Positions 14,561 to 15,333 of a stretch of DNA of 15,333 nt are shown one piece after another. The stretch is taken from assembly GCA_030267965.1 (NCBI GenBank), contig BRYA01000549.1, forward strand, positions 1-15,333, read 5' to 3'. The notes beneath the pieces were generated by a model. The model did not search any database. It was given only the letters and a program-made list of their open reading frames with translations, and was not told the origin of the DNA. The position numbers and the translations under genes were made by a program. The number at the start of each line of letters is the position of its first letter. Position 1 is the stretch's first letter. The stretch comes from Triparma columacea. Lineage: Eukaryota > Sar > Bolidophyceae > Parmales > Triparmaceae.

Positions 14561-15333
14561 ATGAAGTCACTAGTCGCTTTGTTAGCTGCTTCGCTGCTAG
14601 TTTTGGTACTCCTCGTCATCACTAGCCACGGGACTGACAAATCGTTGAGATTCCCTTCAAGAGGCCTACAGGACTTTGCCTTTGGCGGTAATGACATCGA
14701 CAACATTATCTTTGCTAACGGCAAGAAGAGCAACAAGGGCGACAAGGGCAACAAGGGCAACAAGGGCAACAAGGGCAACAAGGGGAAGAAGGGCAACAAG
14801 GGCAACAAGGGCAACAAGGGCAACAAGGGCAACAAGGGCAACAAGGGCAACAAGGGCAACAAGGGCAACAAGGGCAACAAGGGCAACAAGGGCAACAAGG
14901 GCAACAAGGGCAACAAGGGCAAGAAGGGCAAGAAGGGCAACAAGGGCAACAAGGGCAACAAGGGCACAACTCCGCAGCCAACTGAGAGCAAAACGCCTGC
15001 ACCAACTCCTGCGCCCAAACCCGGGCCTACTATCACGCCGTTGAAAGACGGCAACAGCACCACCGCCGGCACCATGTTCTGGGCCATGTCAACGTGGTGC
15101 GCCAGCCCTGCAATGTGGAACAACAATCACGCTGCAACCTACGGAACGATCGACAAATGGGATACCGCTAAGGTAACAAGCATGAGAGAGCTGGTTAACA
15201 AGTACTGTGGAAGTGGAGGGAATGTTACACAAGTGACGACGACGACGTTCAATGCCGATATCAGTTATTGGAACACCGGGAGTGTTGAAGATATGGCATC
15301 TATGTTTAGGGAAACGTTCTCTTTTAACCGACC
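14561..15333 (+). CDS. Secreted DUF285 (BspA-like) protein with collagen-like GNK repeat, 5' part
   Basis: The frame is open from ATG 14561 to the window end (257 codons seen), so the gene is incomplete at its 3' side. Residues 1-24 are a clear signal peptide (KSLVALLAASLLVLVLLVI). Residues 54-134 are 27 tripeptides, mostly Gly-Asn-Lys, formally collagen-type Gly-X-Y but without proline. A Pro/Thr-rich linker follows (PAPTPAPKPGPT). From about 165 the DUF285 domain starts: WDTAKVTSMRELVNKYC and FNADISYWNTGSVEDMASMF. DUF285 repeats are typical of surface proteins. The strongly basic repeat could bind acidic polysaccharide or silica-like polyanions (inference). It is in the same family as the 161-461 fragment; the other frames across the repeat are shadows. 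Confidence 0.88.
   Translation, partial: MKSLVALLAASLLVLVLLVITSHGTDKSLRFPSRGLQDFAFGGNDIDNIIFANGKKSNKGDKGNKGNKGNKGNKGKKGNKGNKGNKGNKGNKGNKGNKGNKGNKGNKGNKGNKGNKGNKGKKGKKGNKGNKGNKGTTPQPTESKTPAPTPAPKPGPTITPLKDGNSTTAGTMFWAMSTWCASPAMWNNNHAATYGTIDKWDTAKVTSMRELVNKYCGSGGNVTQVTTTTFNADISYWNTGSVEDMASMFRETFSFNR
14720..14962 (+). repeat. 9-bp coding minisatellite, 27 units (Gly-Asn-Lys)
   Basis: GGCAACAAG is repeated 27 times in frame with few changes (for example AGCAACAAG, GGCGACAAG and GGCAAGAAG units). The near-identity suggests recent expansion and probable length variation between strains. Confidence 0.93.

Noticed and set aside
14676..15044. Overlapping ORFs across the 9-bp repeat reading Arg-Ala-Thr, Cys-Cys-Pro or Leu-Leu-Pro runs
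   Set aside because: They are other-frame translations of the GGCAACAAG minisatellite. Only the frame from 14561 has a signal peptide and a DUF285 domain.

Overview
This is a eukaryotic nuclear window, most likely from a unicellular marine alga or heterotroph of the stramenopile/ochrophyte kind. The evidence is spliceosomal introns (GTGAGT-type donors, CTAAC-like branch sites, pyrimidine tracts, AG acceptors), a split tRNA gene, TATA-like promoters, and a gene set that suits such protists: DUF285 surface proteins, an ionotropic-glutamate-receptor-like channel and a DGAT2. I cannot fix the taxon from sequence alone. Exon structures below come from matching reading phase, splice signals and protein family; every spliced CDS total is a multiple of three.

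Layout, left to right: the 3' end of a DUF285 (BspA-like) protein gene (+, to 461); a seven-exon diacylglycerol acyltransferase 2 gene (-, 3159 to 719); divergently, a two-exon Gly-rich membrane protein resembling the Tim17/22/23 superfamily (+, 3282-4025); a tRNA-Met(CAT) gene interrupted by two introns (-, 4398-4209); a gene-poor stretch at about 4.4-6.5 kb with a decayed MYND-finger gene, a 136-bp direct duplication and a hAT-like MITE; a six-exon R3H/DEAH-box RNA helicase (-, 11235 to 6550); a hypothetical gene (-, 11940-11368); a two-exon glutamate-receptor-like channel with a Cys-rich ectodomain (-, 14128 to 12174); and the 5' part of a second secreted DUF285 protein with a collagen-like Gly-Asn-Lys repeat (+, from 14561, cut by the window end).

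The genes do not form an operon or an obvious pathway. What unites the window is intron biology. Most introns carry copies of a short element with the mirror-symmetric core GAGCGAAGCGAG, which contains the d(GCGAAGC) mini-hairpin motif. Many copies are flanked by short arms that differ between copies yet stay complementary. One DGAT2 intron is bounded by a perfect 14-bp direct repeat and another by a 6-bp one, as expected if introns arrive by insertion. Several introns have grown by internal tandem duplication. The most notable finds are this hairpin family, the repeat-flanked introns, and the tRNA-Met whose second intron splits the D-stem.
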